In this document: one piece after another, positions 52,935 to 62,255 of the stretch
Numbering within the stretch: position 1 is the stretch's first letter
Layout: each line of letters opens with the position of its first letter
Source of the DNA: JABFSA01 sp963827515
GTDB lineage: Bacteria; Acidobacteriota; Vicinamibacteria; Vicinamibacterales; UBA2999
NCBI GenBank assembly: GCA_963827515.1
Contig: CAWHBF010000023.1
Coordinates: 62,001-126,000 of the forward strand
Direction of reading: 5' to 3'
Length of the DNA: 64,000 bases
Notes under the pieces: generated by a model
The model's input: the letters and a program-made list of their open reading frames with translations, nothing else
Told to the model about the DNA's origin: nothing
Database searches by the model: none
Program-made: the position numbers and the translations under genes

Positions 52935-55900
52935 TCAAGGTCGTGCGGATCCATTCGTGCCGAGCCGCGACTGCTCCGCACGCACGGCGGCGAGATTCCG
53001 ACGAACGTCCTCCGAACCCGGATCAAGCGCAAGAGCGCGCTCCAGATGATTGGCGGCTTCGTCCCATCGGCTGGCGAACGCCAGGATCACGCCCAGATCG
53101 TGTTGCGGCGGGACCGTTGTCGGGATCGAGTTGCACCGAGCGCTGGAGGTGCTCGAGTGCCTCCACTCGCCGGTTCTGCGACGCGAAGGCGGCTCCAAGA
53201 TGCCAGTGCGTCTGCGCGCTCTCGGGGTCGAGAGTCAGTGCCCTCGAGAATTCTGCAATGGCCTCGTCCAACCGGCCATCTGCTGCACTCGCGACGCCCA
53301 GGACGTTGTGCATGGCGGCTGACTCCGGGACGATCATCCCGAGGTAGTTGCTGCCGGCAACGGCACGTCCCTCGCGTTCTGCACCGCGTCTGGCCTCGGC
53401 AACGGCTGTCGGCGAACCGCCGTAGGCCAGTCCGAGAAGCGCCAGATACGTGTCGAGACCTTGGACCAACGGAACCGGAGCTCCTCCGGAGAAACAGCGG
53501 GGACACCATTCGGCGATGCGCCCGAGATCGACGACCGCGCCTGGCACCACACGGCTGACGTTGAGCAGCGACCGCACGCCATACTCCTGGACCGGGCGGT
53601 CGTCGGTCACCGGCTCCACCTCGCGAGTGGCGTCGGCCAGGGTCTGCGCGGAGCCGACAAAGCTGCCGACGATTTCGTGAACACGTCCGAGGCTGATGCG
53701 GGAGAGATCCGCTTGCACGGCCGGCGCCTTCGCGAGCGCCGCCGAAACCCGTTCGGGATCGATCTCGATCCGTGGGCCATTGGTCCCCAGGAGAATCAGA
53801 TCGGATTCGGCGCCGGACAGCAGGACGGATTGCGGGAATACGTCCACGAAGGCACGGACCATAGCGAGCGCGGTCGCGATGGGCACCTGATAGGCCGGCA
53901 GCCACTGGCTCACGTAGCCGTTCGTGGTCAGGCGGGATCGCGCCAGCTCGTAGAACTCCCTCGAATAGAGCGCGCTTACTCCCGCGTACGCGATCGGTGG
54001 TGGCTCGAGGGTGATCAGGTCGTACGTGCCCTCGGGCTGCATCAGCAGATGCTGCCGGCCGTCGTTGATGTGGACCGACAGTTGAGGGTTGCGCAGCACC
54101 CCCTGATTTCCGTCCTTGAAGTAGTCGGCGTGGTCAAGGATGCCACGCGACAAGTCGGCAAGGTCGACGCGCTGGACCGACGGGTGGAGCGTTGCGGCGT
54201 GTGTCGTGTTACCGACGCCAAAGCCGATGACCAGAACGTTCCGTGGGTCGCGCATCGACAGCAGCGGCACGTGGGCGAGCGCGCGCATGTAGCGCTGCGC
54301 GAGCGGCCTGGTCGACGACATCGGATGACCGTTCGTGCTGAGCGTGAGCCCCTGGCCTGGCATTTCGGTCACCGCGATCACCTCGGTGAGGCCGTCGCTG
54401 ATCGTCAACACCATTTCGCCTTCCGGCATTCCGAGCGCACGGGTGATCACATGGTCGGAAGGGAGCTGCATCCACAGCACGAGGGCACCGGCGCCGACGA
54501 CGAGCGAACTACCGAGAGCCCACGTGGCGACTCGGGGCTCGGGGTTCGGGACTCGGGGCTCGGGCTTCGGGGTTTGGAATTCCGGGCTGGGGGCTCGAGT
54601 GGCCAGATAGAGCGGCACGACGGCAAGCAGCGCGATGGTCATCAGGATCGTCGTGCTGAGTTGAAGCCCGAGCATGGGTAGCAGAACGAAGCCCGCCACG
54701 AGGCTGCCGACGAGCGCACCGGCCGTGTTGGCCAGGTACAACATGCCGGCGCGACGGCCCACGAGACGCTCGGTGTGCTGAATCACGGCGTTGGCGAGCG
54801 GAAAGCTGAAGCCCATGAGCAGGGCGGGCACGGCGACCTCGGTGAGCATCGGGGTCGCGTTGAACCAGAACTCCGCCCAGGGGCCGGCCATGTCTCCAGC
54901 GGGTTGAAGCTCCGAACCGCCCAGTCGGCTCACCGCCTCATCGATGGCCCGGACGTCGGCGATCGCGAATCCAAAAAGGGTCGAGACGACGAACGACGCC
55001 TGCGCGATCATGAACCACACCGCCGGCATGCCGGTTCGGCGGCAGGCCGCGCCTCCCGCCAGCGATCCGATGCCGATCCCCACCAGAATCACGGTGAGCA
55101 GCAGGGAAAACACAGCACGAAATCCGCCAAGGAGAATCGTGAAGTGCCGGAACCACAGAATCTCCATCCCCATGGCCGCGACACCGGTCAGCGCGAGTGC
55201 GATGCTCGTGAGGATCACGGCTCGTCCGCCATCAGCGTCGAGCCAGCGCGTGGTATCGGGAGCGAGCGTCTCGTCCTGGCGGGTCCGCTCCGCGGCACCC
55301 GCCCTACGTACGTCGCCCTTCGCGGCACCCGTCCCACGCACGTCGGCCTTCGCGGTACCTGCCCTACGTCCGTCGGCCTTCGCGGCACCCGCCCTGCGTA
55401 CGCCGGCCTTCGCGGTCGCTGACCCGGTACGACGGTCCGCCTTGAGACCGACGCCGGAATGATTCGCCAACACCAACGCGCCGACGCCCGCGACGACGTT
55501 GAAGGCCACAGCGAACATCTGGGTCCCGAAGAGACCGTAGGCAGGCACGAGGACGAAATCCGTCAGCGCGCACCCCAGCGCCGCGCCGGCCGTGTTGACG
55601 GCATACAGGAGGGCAATCCGCCACCCTCCAAGTTCGAGATCGTGCCGGACGAGGTGTCGAACCAGAAGCGTGAGAGTCCCACCCATCAGCATCGTGATGG
55701 GCGTCAGCAGGACAACGGCGGCGGCGCCTCGCGCGAAATACGACGCCGTGGAAAGTGCATACCATCCGGACGGTTCACGCGAGTAGGAAGAGACGAGCGC
55801 GGACAGAGTACCCGAGGTGCGGCAACGAGGCCGCCACGACCAGGCCCATCAGCGCGATCACGATCTCGACGTAGCCATACGCACGGAGCAGGGAGTCTGG

Positions 55901-56092
55901 CTCGGCCGCGTACCGCCGGTCGGCCCAGCTCCCAACGAGGTAGCTGCCGGCGCCGAGCCCCAGCATGAAGACGGCGACGACGAGGGAGGCGGAGTGGATG
56001 GTGTTGCCGAAAACGTTGCCGAACTCACGGACCCAGATGACTTGATAGATGAGGCCGCTGAGACCGGACAGGAGGAAGAGGAGGTAGATCAC
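52935..56092 (-). CDS. Large membrane spermidine-synthase-like fusion with TPRs, frameshifted
   Basis: About 1050 aa. A GTG at 56092 begins VIYLLFLLSGLSGLIYQVIW and an MFS-like half; an indel near 55780 joins it to the main frame (MLMGGTLTLLVRHLVRHDLE). A second membrane half (ILTSIALALTGVAAMGMEIL to FSFPLANAVIQHTERLVGRR) leads to a Rossmann domain with NVLVIGFGVGNTTHAATLHP and VDLADLSRGILDHADYF, the aminopropyl- or methyl-transferase-like core. TPR units (GRLDEAIAEFSRALTLDPES, RRVEALEHLQRSVQLDPDNG) follow, with an indel near 53100 and a true end at 52935 (WDEAANHLERALALDPGSED). Two stretches of coding DNA are repeats turned into linkers (54529-54577 and 55291-55410). Substrate unknown. Confidence 0.78.
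54529..54598. repeat. Heptamer array inside a coding region
   Basis: Seven perfect 7-base units at 54529-54577: GACTCGG, GGCTCGG, GGTTCGG, GACTCGG, GGCTCGG, GCTTCGG, GGTTTGG, then weaker ones. They encode a Pro/Glu-rich linker (PKPEPRVPNPEPRV) in the fusion protein at 52935-56092, between its membrane part and the Rossmann domain. Confidence 0.75.
55291..55410. repeat. Four tandem 30-base repeats inside a coding region
   Basis: Exact 30-base period: each unit is CGCGG[C/T]ACC..GCCCTACG then T[A/C]CGTCGGCCTT-like, at 55291, 55321, 55351 and 55381, with a partial fifth. Ten codons per unit, in frame, giving AKADVRGTGA-type decapeptides in a charged linker between the two membrane halves. The CGGGT and GCGGC cores match the dispersed palindromes, as at 45908. 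Confidence 0.8.
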
Positions 56093-56099
56093 GGTGGAT

Positions 56100-56135
56100 G
56101 TCTGTGGTCCCTGGTCTCTGGTCTTTAGTCTTGCG
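56100..56135. repeat. Heptamer repeat before the fusion gene
   Basis: GTGGTCCCTGGTCTCTGGTC then TTTAGTC, 7-base units of the shared GTCTCTG/GTCTTTA type. It lies between the GTG start at 56092 and the terminator of the NHL operon. Confidence 0.65.
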
Positions 56136-56151
56136 CAAGAACCTGAAAAGA

Positions 56152-56189
56152 CAAAAAAGGCCCGGCGGCGATAGGTTCGCCGCCGGGCC
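56152..56189 (-). terminator. Intrinsic terminator of the NHL operon
   Basis: On the minus strand a 12-bp perfect stem GGCCCGGCGGCG / CGCCGCCGGGCC with a 7-base loop, then TTTTTTG (56152-56158). It lies about 80 bases past the stop at 56268. Strong rho-independent terminator. Confidence 0.85.
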
Positions 56190-56267
56190 ACCAAAGACCA
56201 AGACGAAAGTCGAAAGACCGTCAGCCGCCTACCGCGTCCCAGACGCCGAAACAGCGATTCGTGGCGA

Positions 56268-57410
56268 CTACCGAGTGCCTGCTACGGGGCGTAGCGTCAG
56301 TTTCTGCACGCGCCAGTTGCCGAGCTCGCCCACGTACAGCTCGTTCTCGTTCCGGCAATCAATCGCGTTGACCGTCCCGAACTCCTTGAGCTGTTTGCCG
56401 GCGCGGCCGAACTTGCCGACGATCGTGCCGTCGAGCGTCATCTTCAGGATCTCGCCGTCGTAGTCGAGGTTGTTCGGCGGATTCGAATTCGAGACATAGA
56501 GAAATTGTCTCGGGCCTGGCGTGATGCAGATCGCCCAGGGTGATCCGACATTTCTGAACTGGGTTTTGAAAGTGCCTTCGGCGTCGAACACCTGGATACG
56601 CCGGTTGTCACGATCCGCGACGTACACGTTGTTCGCGGTATCAATCTGAACCCCGTGTACCACTCGGAACTGCCCCGCATCGGTGCCAGTCGAGCCCCAG
56701 TTCTTGATCCACTTGCCGTTAGGGTCGTACTTCGCAATACGCGAGTTGCCATATCCGTCGGCCACGTAGACGTTCCCTGTCGAGTCCCACGCGACGTCGG
56801 TCGGGCGGTTGAAGTTTTCCCCGGCTGCGCCCGCGCCCGGGGGCGGACCGCCTCTGCCCCCCGCCGGCGCCGCGGCAGGCGGTGCGGCCGGCGGTTGCGG
56901 CGGCCTGGGGCCGACGAGCGCGTACGTGTCAGCAGGCACCGCCAGCGGCAGGTTCGGCACACGCATGGCTTCGGGCTTACGACTGAAGATCATCTGAATC
57001 CGGCCGTTCGGGTCGAACTTGATGACCTGCGTAGACAGCTGATCGACGACCCAGATGTTGTCCTGGGGGTCGACACGAACCTGCTGCGCCTGAAGGAACC
57101 CGTAGACACCCTGGCCAATCTCGCGCACGAACTTGCCCGTGCGATCGAACTGGAAGAGTCGCGAGCCGCCATGGGACACGTTGCGCGACCCTGCGGTGGT
57201 AATCACCGGCGTGCCGGTTCTCGTGTAAACGAACACGTCGCCCTTCGAGTTGGTGGCGACGCCCGCAGCCTCACCCAAGTGGATGTTTGGCGGGAACGTG
57301 AGCGGCTCGACGGCGTCGTAGGGAATCTCCGCGAAGTTCAGCTGCGCGGACAACGTACCGCCGAGCGCGAGCGCGGCCGTGACAAGGGCGATCGACAGTA
57401 GTCGTCTCAT
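56268..57410 (-). CDS. Exported NHL-repeat beta-propeller protein
   Basis: 380 aa from ATG 57410 (MRRLLSIALVTAAL), GGGAG six bases upstream. Signal peptide to LSAQ, then NHL-type blades: GVATNSKGDVFVYTRTG, GFLQAQQVRVDPQDNIWVVD, FNRPTDVAWDSTGNVYVADG, FRVVHGVQIDTANNVYVADR, RRIQVFDAEGTFKTQF, ending LGNWRVQKLTLRPVAGTR. A Pro/Ala/Gly linker interrupts the blades near residue 170. Such propellers bind proteins or ligands, or act as lyases, so no reaction is named. It is the downstream half of a two-gene run; a direct reading from the upstream gene gives one false 717-residue frame because the upstream gene is frameshifted. Ends before the strong terminator at 56152. Confidence 0.82.
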   Translation of the reverse strand: MRRLLSIALVTAALALGGTLSAQLNFAEIPYDAVEPLTFPPNIHLGEAAGVATNSKGDVFVYTRTGTPVITTAGSRNVSHGGSRLFQFDRTGKFVREIGQGVYGFLQAQQVRVDPQDNIWVVDQLSTQVIKFDPNGRIQMIFSRKPEAMRVPNLPLAVPADTYALVGPRPPQPPAAPPAAAPAGGRGGPPPGAGAAGENFNRPTDVAWDSTGNVYVADGYGNSRIAKYDPNGKWIKNWGSTGTDAGQFRVVHGVQIDTANNVYVADRDNRRIQVFDAEGTFKTQFRNVGSPWAICITPGPRQFLYVSNSNPPNNLDYDGEILKMTLDGTIVGKFGRAGKQLKEFGTVNAIDCRNENELYVGELGNWRVQKLTLRPVAGTR

Positions 57411-57421
57411 GAAATTCTCCC

Positions 57422-58467
57422 TTACCGGCTCGATGTCGTGTTCGTCTGGCGCAGGCGGATCTTCTGCACGCGCCAGGCGGAAATCTCGGAGATCGACAAG
57501 CTCATCCGGATTGCGGCAGTCGATGCCGTGCACCGTTTGGAACTGCCCGACCGCCTTCCCCGCGCGGCCGAATTTGCCGACGATCCGTCCGTCGAGCTCC
57601 ATCTTGTAGATCTCTCCGCTGGTCTCCCACGAGGCGGCGGGATTGGCGTCAGGATTCGAATTCGACGAGAACAGGTACGGATGCGGCCCTGGTGAAATGC
57701 AGACCTCCCAGGGATTGCCGACGTTGTCGTAGATGGCGCGCAGGACCAGGTTGTTGTCGAACACCTGGATACGCGCGTTACCGCGATCCGCGACGTAGAC
57801 GTTGCCCTGTGCGTCGACGGCAATCGAGTGCGGCGTATTGAACTGATACGGTTCGGTCCCGCGCAAGTGACTACCGACCTGGCGGATGAACCTGCCGTTC
57901 TTGTCGTACTTCACGACGCGATGGTTGATGTAGCCGTCGGGCACGAAGATGTTGCCCTGCGCATCCCAGGCCACGTCGGTTGGGCGCGCAAACAGATACC
58001 GCTCGGCGGGCGGCGGATCGCCCTGGGGCGTTTCAACCGCGCCCTCGACCGCCTCTGGCCGACGGCCCAGCACCATCACGACTCGTCCTGCGGGGTTGAA
58101 CTTGATGACCATGTTCGTCCCCTCGTCGACGGCCCAGACGTTGTCGTCCTTGTCCACCCGCACCTTGTGTGCGAACTCGAAGCCGTAGAGCCCCTCGCCC
58201 CATTCCTTGACGAAGTTCCCGTTGGGATCGAACTCGAGCAGGCGCGTGTCGTCTCTGCGCGTATAGACGAAGATGTGTCCCTTCGAATTGGTGGCGACAC
58301 CCATGCTCTCGCCGAGATAAACATCCGGCGGCATCTTGAGGAAGTTCGGCACCGATTCAAACGGAATTTCCGCGACGTTCTCTGCCTTGGCTCTGGTCTG
58401 CGCAGTCACCCGGCACAGCAAGGCAGAACGCCGCGAGAACGAGACAGCCGCTCACCAAATACTTCAT
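57422..58467 (-). CDS. Exported NHL-repeat beta-propeller protein, frameshifted at both ends
   Basis: ATG at 58467 begins a signal peptide (MKYLVSGCLVLAAFCLAVPG) in a frame that joins the body after one indel near 58415, and the body's last stretch (DELSISEISAWRVQKIRLRQ, ending TTSSR at 57422) needs an indel near 57495. Between them the propeller is clean: GVATNSKGHIFVYTRRDDT, FAHKVRVDKDDNVWAVDEG, FARPTDVAWDAQGNIFVPDG, FNTPHSIAVDAQGNVYVADR, ARIQVFDNNLVL. Sister of the gene at 56268-57410 with an 11-base gap, so the two are one operon and a tandem duplication. A GAGAGG site lies six bases before the ATG. Function unknown. Confidence 0.78.
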
Positions 58468-58498
58468 GTGAGACCTCTCAAAGCTGGTGTTATTTGTC

Positions 58499-58610
58499 GA
58501 CTCTGGTCTCTAAGTCTCTAGTCTTTAGTCTTTAGTCTCTGGGCTCGCTCTGGGCTCTGGGCTCTGGGCCAACCTACGAAAGACCAGAGACTAGAGACCA
58601 AAGACCAGCC
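58499..58610. repeat. Heptamer inverted repeat
   Basis: CTCTGGT, CTCTAAG, TCTCTAG, TCTTTAG, TCTTTAG, TCTCTGG run forward, then four CTGGGCT units, then GAAAGACCAGAGACTAGAGA and CCAAAGACC as the reverse complement half. The two halves can pair into a long stem. It sits between the stop of the hydrolase at 58612 and the 5' side of the NHL operon. Confidence 0.75.
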
Positions 58611-58611
58611 A

Positions 58612-59745
58612 TCACCGCGTGCTCGTCACGGTCGCGGGCACGTTGTCCTTGATCCACTCCACGACGAACTCGATGACGTCGTCGCTGTTCCGCTCGAGCA
58701 TCATCATGTGGCTGTTGCCTCGGATGCCGACGTCCTCGAGGCGGACGAAGTCGGTCTTGACGCCCGCCTGGTTGAGGAACTTCGGAATGCAGGGGTCGTA
58801 GACGCGATGGTAGGTGCCGTTCGCAGAAATCGCCAACACCGGGATGTTCTGCCACTTGGCCAGCTTCCGTGCCGGCTCCACCTGCATCCAGCAGCGCACC
58901 TCATCGGGCCGATCGGACTTCGCCTCGAGCACCGATCTGAATGTCCGCCGGTGCGTTGGCTGGCGGGTCGTACTGGTAACTTCATGTTGGTCAAGCCCCA
59001 CGAGTTGGGATTGCGCGGTCCAGCCTCTACCTTCGCCGTGTCGGCGCCGCCGAACTGCGGTCCGCCAGGCTCCGCGGTGACCATCGCTCTCACCAGTTCA
59101 GGCTTTGACTCGGTGATATCGAACCCGAACCCGCCACCCTGCGAGTGCGTGAACATGATGACCGGCGTGGCAATCATCTCGAGCAGCGCAACGCCGGCCG
59201 GGCGGATCAGTTGTCCCGTGGCCCCGGCAAACTGCACCTGCGAACGGATGAACGTGTCGAAAATCGGATCGCCCATCTTGCCGGTGCCCGGCCACTGCGT
59301 GTGGTTCATCTTCAGCGGGAAGTCACCGCGCTCACGGGCGTTCGTCCAGATCCGCTCGAGCTCGAGTGCGGTGCGGATGCCCAGGTTGCCGTCGATCGGT
59401 GTCTTCCCGTCAGGCCCAGGCAGCGGCACATACATCGAACGGCCACGCGCCGGGTAGTCGACCATGTAGACGACAAAGCCTTCTTCCATGAGCTTGTACG
59501 CCCAGCCCGCGCGTCCATCAGGCGTCTGCTGCCAGTCCACACCTGTCTGTCCGTTGCCGTGGAACAACACGATCGGATTCGGATGCCGGATCTGCCTCGG
59601 CACCCAGACCTCGGTGTACATCGCACCGCGCATCACCTGGCGACCCGCTTCTCCCCAGTACTCTCCGCCGGCGTAGAAGAAGCCCTTGCGCGCGATGTCC
59701 TCGACCGCAAAGGTCGGGATGCGTGCGCGGGTTCGGCATTGCGCG
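58612..59745 (-). CDS. Alpha/beta-hydrolase unit 2 of a tandem pair, frameshifted
   Basis: The unit opens RIPTFAVEDIARKGFFYAGG, then MYTEVWVPRQIRHPNPIVLF (strand before the oxyanion HGNGQTG), RAGWAYKLMEEGFVVYMVDY, nucleophile motif MFTHSQGGGFGF, and after one indel near 58960 VPVLAISANG-like text (IPVLAISANGTYHRVYDP) and the catalytic His loop GNSHMMMLERNSDDVIEF. It ends ATVTSTR at 58612. No signal peptide or ribosome site begins it: the text follows straight on from the last residues of unit 1 (59745-60967) with one frame shift between, so the two may be one double-domain protein. Ser-His-Asp hydrolase; ester or amide substrate unknown. Confidence 0.7.
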
Positions 59746-60967
59746 GCTGTTGTTCTCGCCGCGGCCCGGGCGCGCGTTGGTGCTCAGCCAGGTGCCGATG
59801 TATTTCGCGATGTCCAGGCTGTTCTTCTCGAGCATCATCTGGTGGCCGTTGCCCGAGATGCCGGCCGACTCCGGTTCGACGTACTGCGTCTTGACGCCTG
59901 CCTGGTTGAGCCACTTCGCCAGGCAGTGGTCGTACTGCCGGTGATAACTGCCGTCCATGGACATCAGAAGCACCGGGAATGTTTTGCAGGTTCTTCAGCT
60001 TGCGCGCCGGCTCCTGCTGCACGTAGCACGGCACCTTGTCTGCGGACGGGGCCTGTGCCTCGAGCAGCGTCTGCAGTTCTTTCGCGTCGGTGATCGCCGG
60101 CTCATAGGCAATCGGGATTGTTGGCGACGCCCCAGCTCAATCCGCCGCCGGGGTTGTAGGCGACCTTCGCGGTGTCGACGCCACGAATCGGCGGGGCCGC
60201 GGGCTCGAGGGTCACGATCGCCTTCACGAGGTTGGGCCGCGCATCGGCGATGAGCCAGCCGAACGAGCCACCCTGCGAGTGCGTCAGCAGAATCACCGGC
60301 GTATTGATCGCGTCGAGCAGCGCCACATTGGCGTCACGCGTCAGCGTCTCCTGGCGGTTGCCTGCGAGGAACTGCACCTGCGTCTTGTTGAACTTGTCGA
60401 AGATCGGGTCACCGATGCGACCTGTGCCGGGCCACTGATTGTGCTTCTTGGCCTGCGGGAAAGTCGCCCCGCGCCGCCGAGGCCGTAAAGATCTCCTCGA
60501 GGTTGTTTGCGGTTCGAATGTTGAGATTCAGCTGTCCAGGTGTGCCGTCAACGCCGGGAACGTACTGCGAACGCCCGCGCGCCGGGAAAGTCCTGGAGGT
60601 AGACCACGTACCCCATGTCCAGAAAGTTGTAGGCCCATCCCGGACGTCCGTCCGGCGTTTGCAGCCAGTCCACGCCGGTTTGCCCGGCGCCGTGCAGAAA
60701 AACGATGGGATAGGGCGAACGGATCTGCTTGGGCACCATGACTTCGACGTACATGGCACCGCCCATCGTCGATTCCTTCTCGTCGCCTAGCTCGCCGACG
60801 TACTTGCCGCCGGCATAGTAAAAGCCATGGCGTGCGACGTTCGCGAGTGAGACCGTCGGGATATTGGAATTCGGAGCGGCTTTCGACGCGGCGGTCTGGG
60901 CGTGTGCGCTCAAGGCGAACCCAACGACGATGACAAATGCGGCCAGGATGGCTGAACGCGACTTCAT
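59745..60967 (-). CDS. Alpha/beta-hydrolase unit 1 of a tandem pair, with signal peptide, frameshifted
   Basis: ATG at 60967 (MKSRSAILAAFVIVV), signal peptide to AHAQ. Then NIPTVSLANVARHGFYYAGG, MYVEVMVPKQIRSPYPIVFL, HGAGQTGVDWLQTPDG. Indels near 60600, 60470, 60110 and 59985 move the frame; the pieces read LNLNIRTANNLEEIFTASA, KFNKTQVQFLAGNRQETLT, nucleophile LLTHSQGGSFGWLIADARPN, VLLMSMDGSYHRQYDHCLA and the His loop GNGHQMMLEKNSLDIAKYIG, ending LSTNARPGRGENN. Matches unit 2 along its whole length, so a duplication. Exported Ser hydrolase; substrate unknown. The heavy indel load suggests sequence errors or decay. Confidence 0.72.
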
Positions 60968-61149
60968 AGCGGTCCCTTTCTCAGCACGGAGTGCGACACG
61001 TAGACGGGGAGCTCCCGATCCTGATGAGCTTTTAGAGCCGATTCGCTCATCCTGTCAAGAACGCCCCACAGTGTACACACGTTCCGCCAGTCTGAGTCGA
61101 TCAAAACAGCCGTAGAATAGGGCCCTTCGTCTTACAAGTGGAGGTCTAG

Positions 61150-62133
61150 ATGGGGCGTGTGTTGATGGGCGTTGCGCTTCTCACGTTGCTCGCGTGGCCG
61201 GGCCCCTGGCCTGCCCAGGTATCCGCGGCAGGTCAGGCACCGCAGGCAGCCGCGGGCGGCACATGGTCTGAGAAGGCACGGCTGCTCGACCTCAGGAGCG
61301 AAGTCGCCAGCGCGTTCGTGAACGGAAAGGTGTATATCCTGGGCGGTCTCGCCCGCAACCAGGAGGCCTCCACCCTCAACCAGGAATACGACCCGGCCAC
61401 CGATATCTGGCGCGACCGCAGGCCGATGCCCTTTCCCCTTAGCCATCCGAATGCCACCGTCCTGAACGGCAAGATATACGTGATTGGGGGGTTCCTGGCC
61501 CAGGTGCACGTCGCCGCCCAGGATTCGGCGTTCGAGTACGACCCGGTGGCCGACAGCTGGCGAATCCTGGCGCCGCTCAAGGTGCCGCGCGGGTCGATAG
61601 GCGTCGCGGCGATCAACGGGAAGATCCATGCGATTGGGGGACGCACCGTCGATCGCGTGACCTCCGCGGTTCATGAGATTTACGACCCGGCCACCAACAT
61701 GTGGAGCGCCGGAGCGGCGCTGCCGAAGGCGCGCGATCACTTCGCCACGGCTGTTGCCAACGGCAAGATCCACGTGATCGGGGGGCGTTTCAACCTGCCT
61801 GTCGATCACACGGACATGCACGACATCTACGACCCGGCCACGAACACCTGGACATCGGGGCCTCCGCTTCCAACGTCGCGCGGGGGCGGGGCGGCCGCTT
61901 TCTACAAGGGGCTCATCGTGATCATGGGCGGGGAGTGCCGCGACTTCAAGCCGTTCAACGAAACGGAAGGCTTCGACGTGGCCACCGGCCGGTGGCGAAC
62001 GCTGGCCCCGATGCCGATCGGCAAACACGGGATCACGGGCACAACGGACGGCCAGGTCATGTACATCGCCGGGGGAAATCCCGAGTGCGGATTGGCCATG
62101 TCGAGCAGGCTGGTGACATTCACGCTGCCGTAG
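61150..62133 (+). CDS. Exported kelch-repeat beta-propeller protein
   Basis: 327 aa from ATG 61150 (MGRVLMGVALLTLLA), GGAGG five bases upstream and a TAGAAT -10-like box at 61113. Signal peptide to VSAAG. Six kelch blades, each with the Gly pair and a W about 10 residues later: GKVYILGGLARN, GKIYVIGGFLAQ, GKIHAIGGRTVD, GKIHVIGGRFNL, GLIVIMGGECRD, GQVMYIAGGNPE, joined by EYDPATDIW and IYDPATNMW-type loops. Full propeller without extra domains. Binding protein or galactose-oxidase-like fold; no copper ligands were identified. Intact and on its own transcript. Confidence 0.9.
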   Translation: MGRVLMGVALLTLLAWPGPWPAQVSAAGQAPQAAAGGTWSEKARLLDLRSEVASAFVNGKVYILGGLARNQEASTLNQEYDPATDIWRDRRPMPFPLSHPNATVLNGKIYVIGGFLAQVHVAAQDSAFEYDPVADSWRILAPLKVPRGSIGVAAINGKIHAIGGRTVDRVTSAVHEIYDPATNMWSAGAALPKARDHFATAVANGKIHVIGGRFNLPVDHTDMHDIYDPATNTWTSGPPLPTSRGGGAAAFYKGLIVIMGGECRDFKPFNETEGFDVATGRWRTLAPMPIGKHGITGTTDGQVMYIAGGNPECGLAMSSRLVTFTLP

Positions 62134-62147
62134 GAAGGCGCCAGGCC

Positions 62148-62242
62148 CGGTCTTTAGTCTTTGGTCTCTTGGTCTTTGGTCTGCTGGGTGGTTCTGGCCC
62201 CCACTAGAGACCAAAGTCTAAAGACTAGAGACCAGAGACTCG
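62148..62242. repeat. Heptamer inverted repeat
   Basis: GGTCTTTAGTCTTTGGTCTC, TTGGTCTTTGGTCTGC forward, then ACTAGAGACCAAAGTCTAAA and GACTAGAGACCAGAGACTCG as the opposite half. Same family as 58499-58610. It lies between the kelch gene and the promoter at 62256. Confidence 0.75.
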
Positions 62243-62255
62243 GCCCAGACCTTCA

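Noticed and set aside
56268..58421. A single 717-residue double NHL protein
   Set aside because: The join is made by a frameshift near 57495; a second signal peptide with its own ribosome site begins at 57410.
58499..58610. CRISPR array
   Set aside because: Units are 7 bases, contiguous, without spacers, and no cas gene is present.
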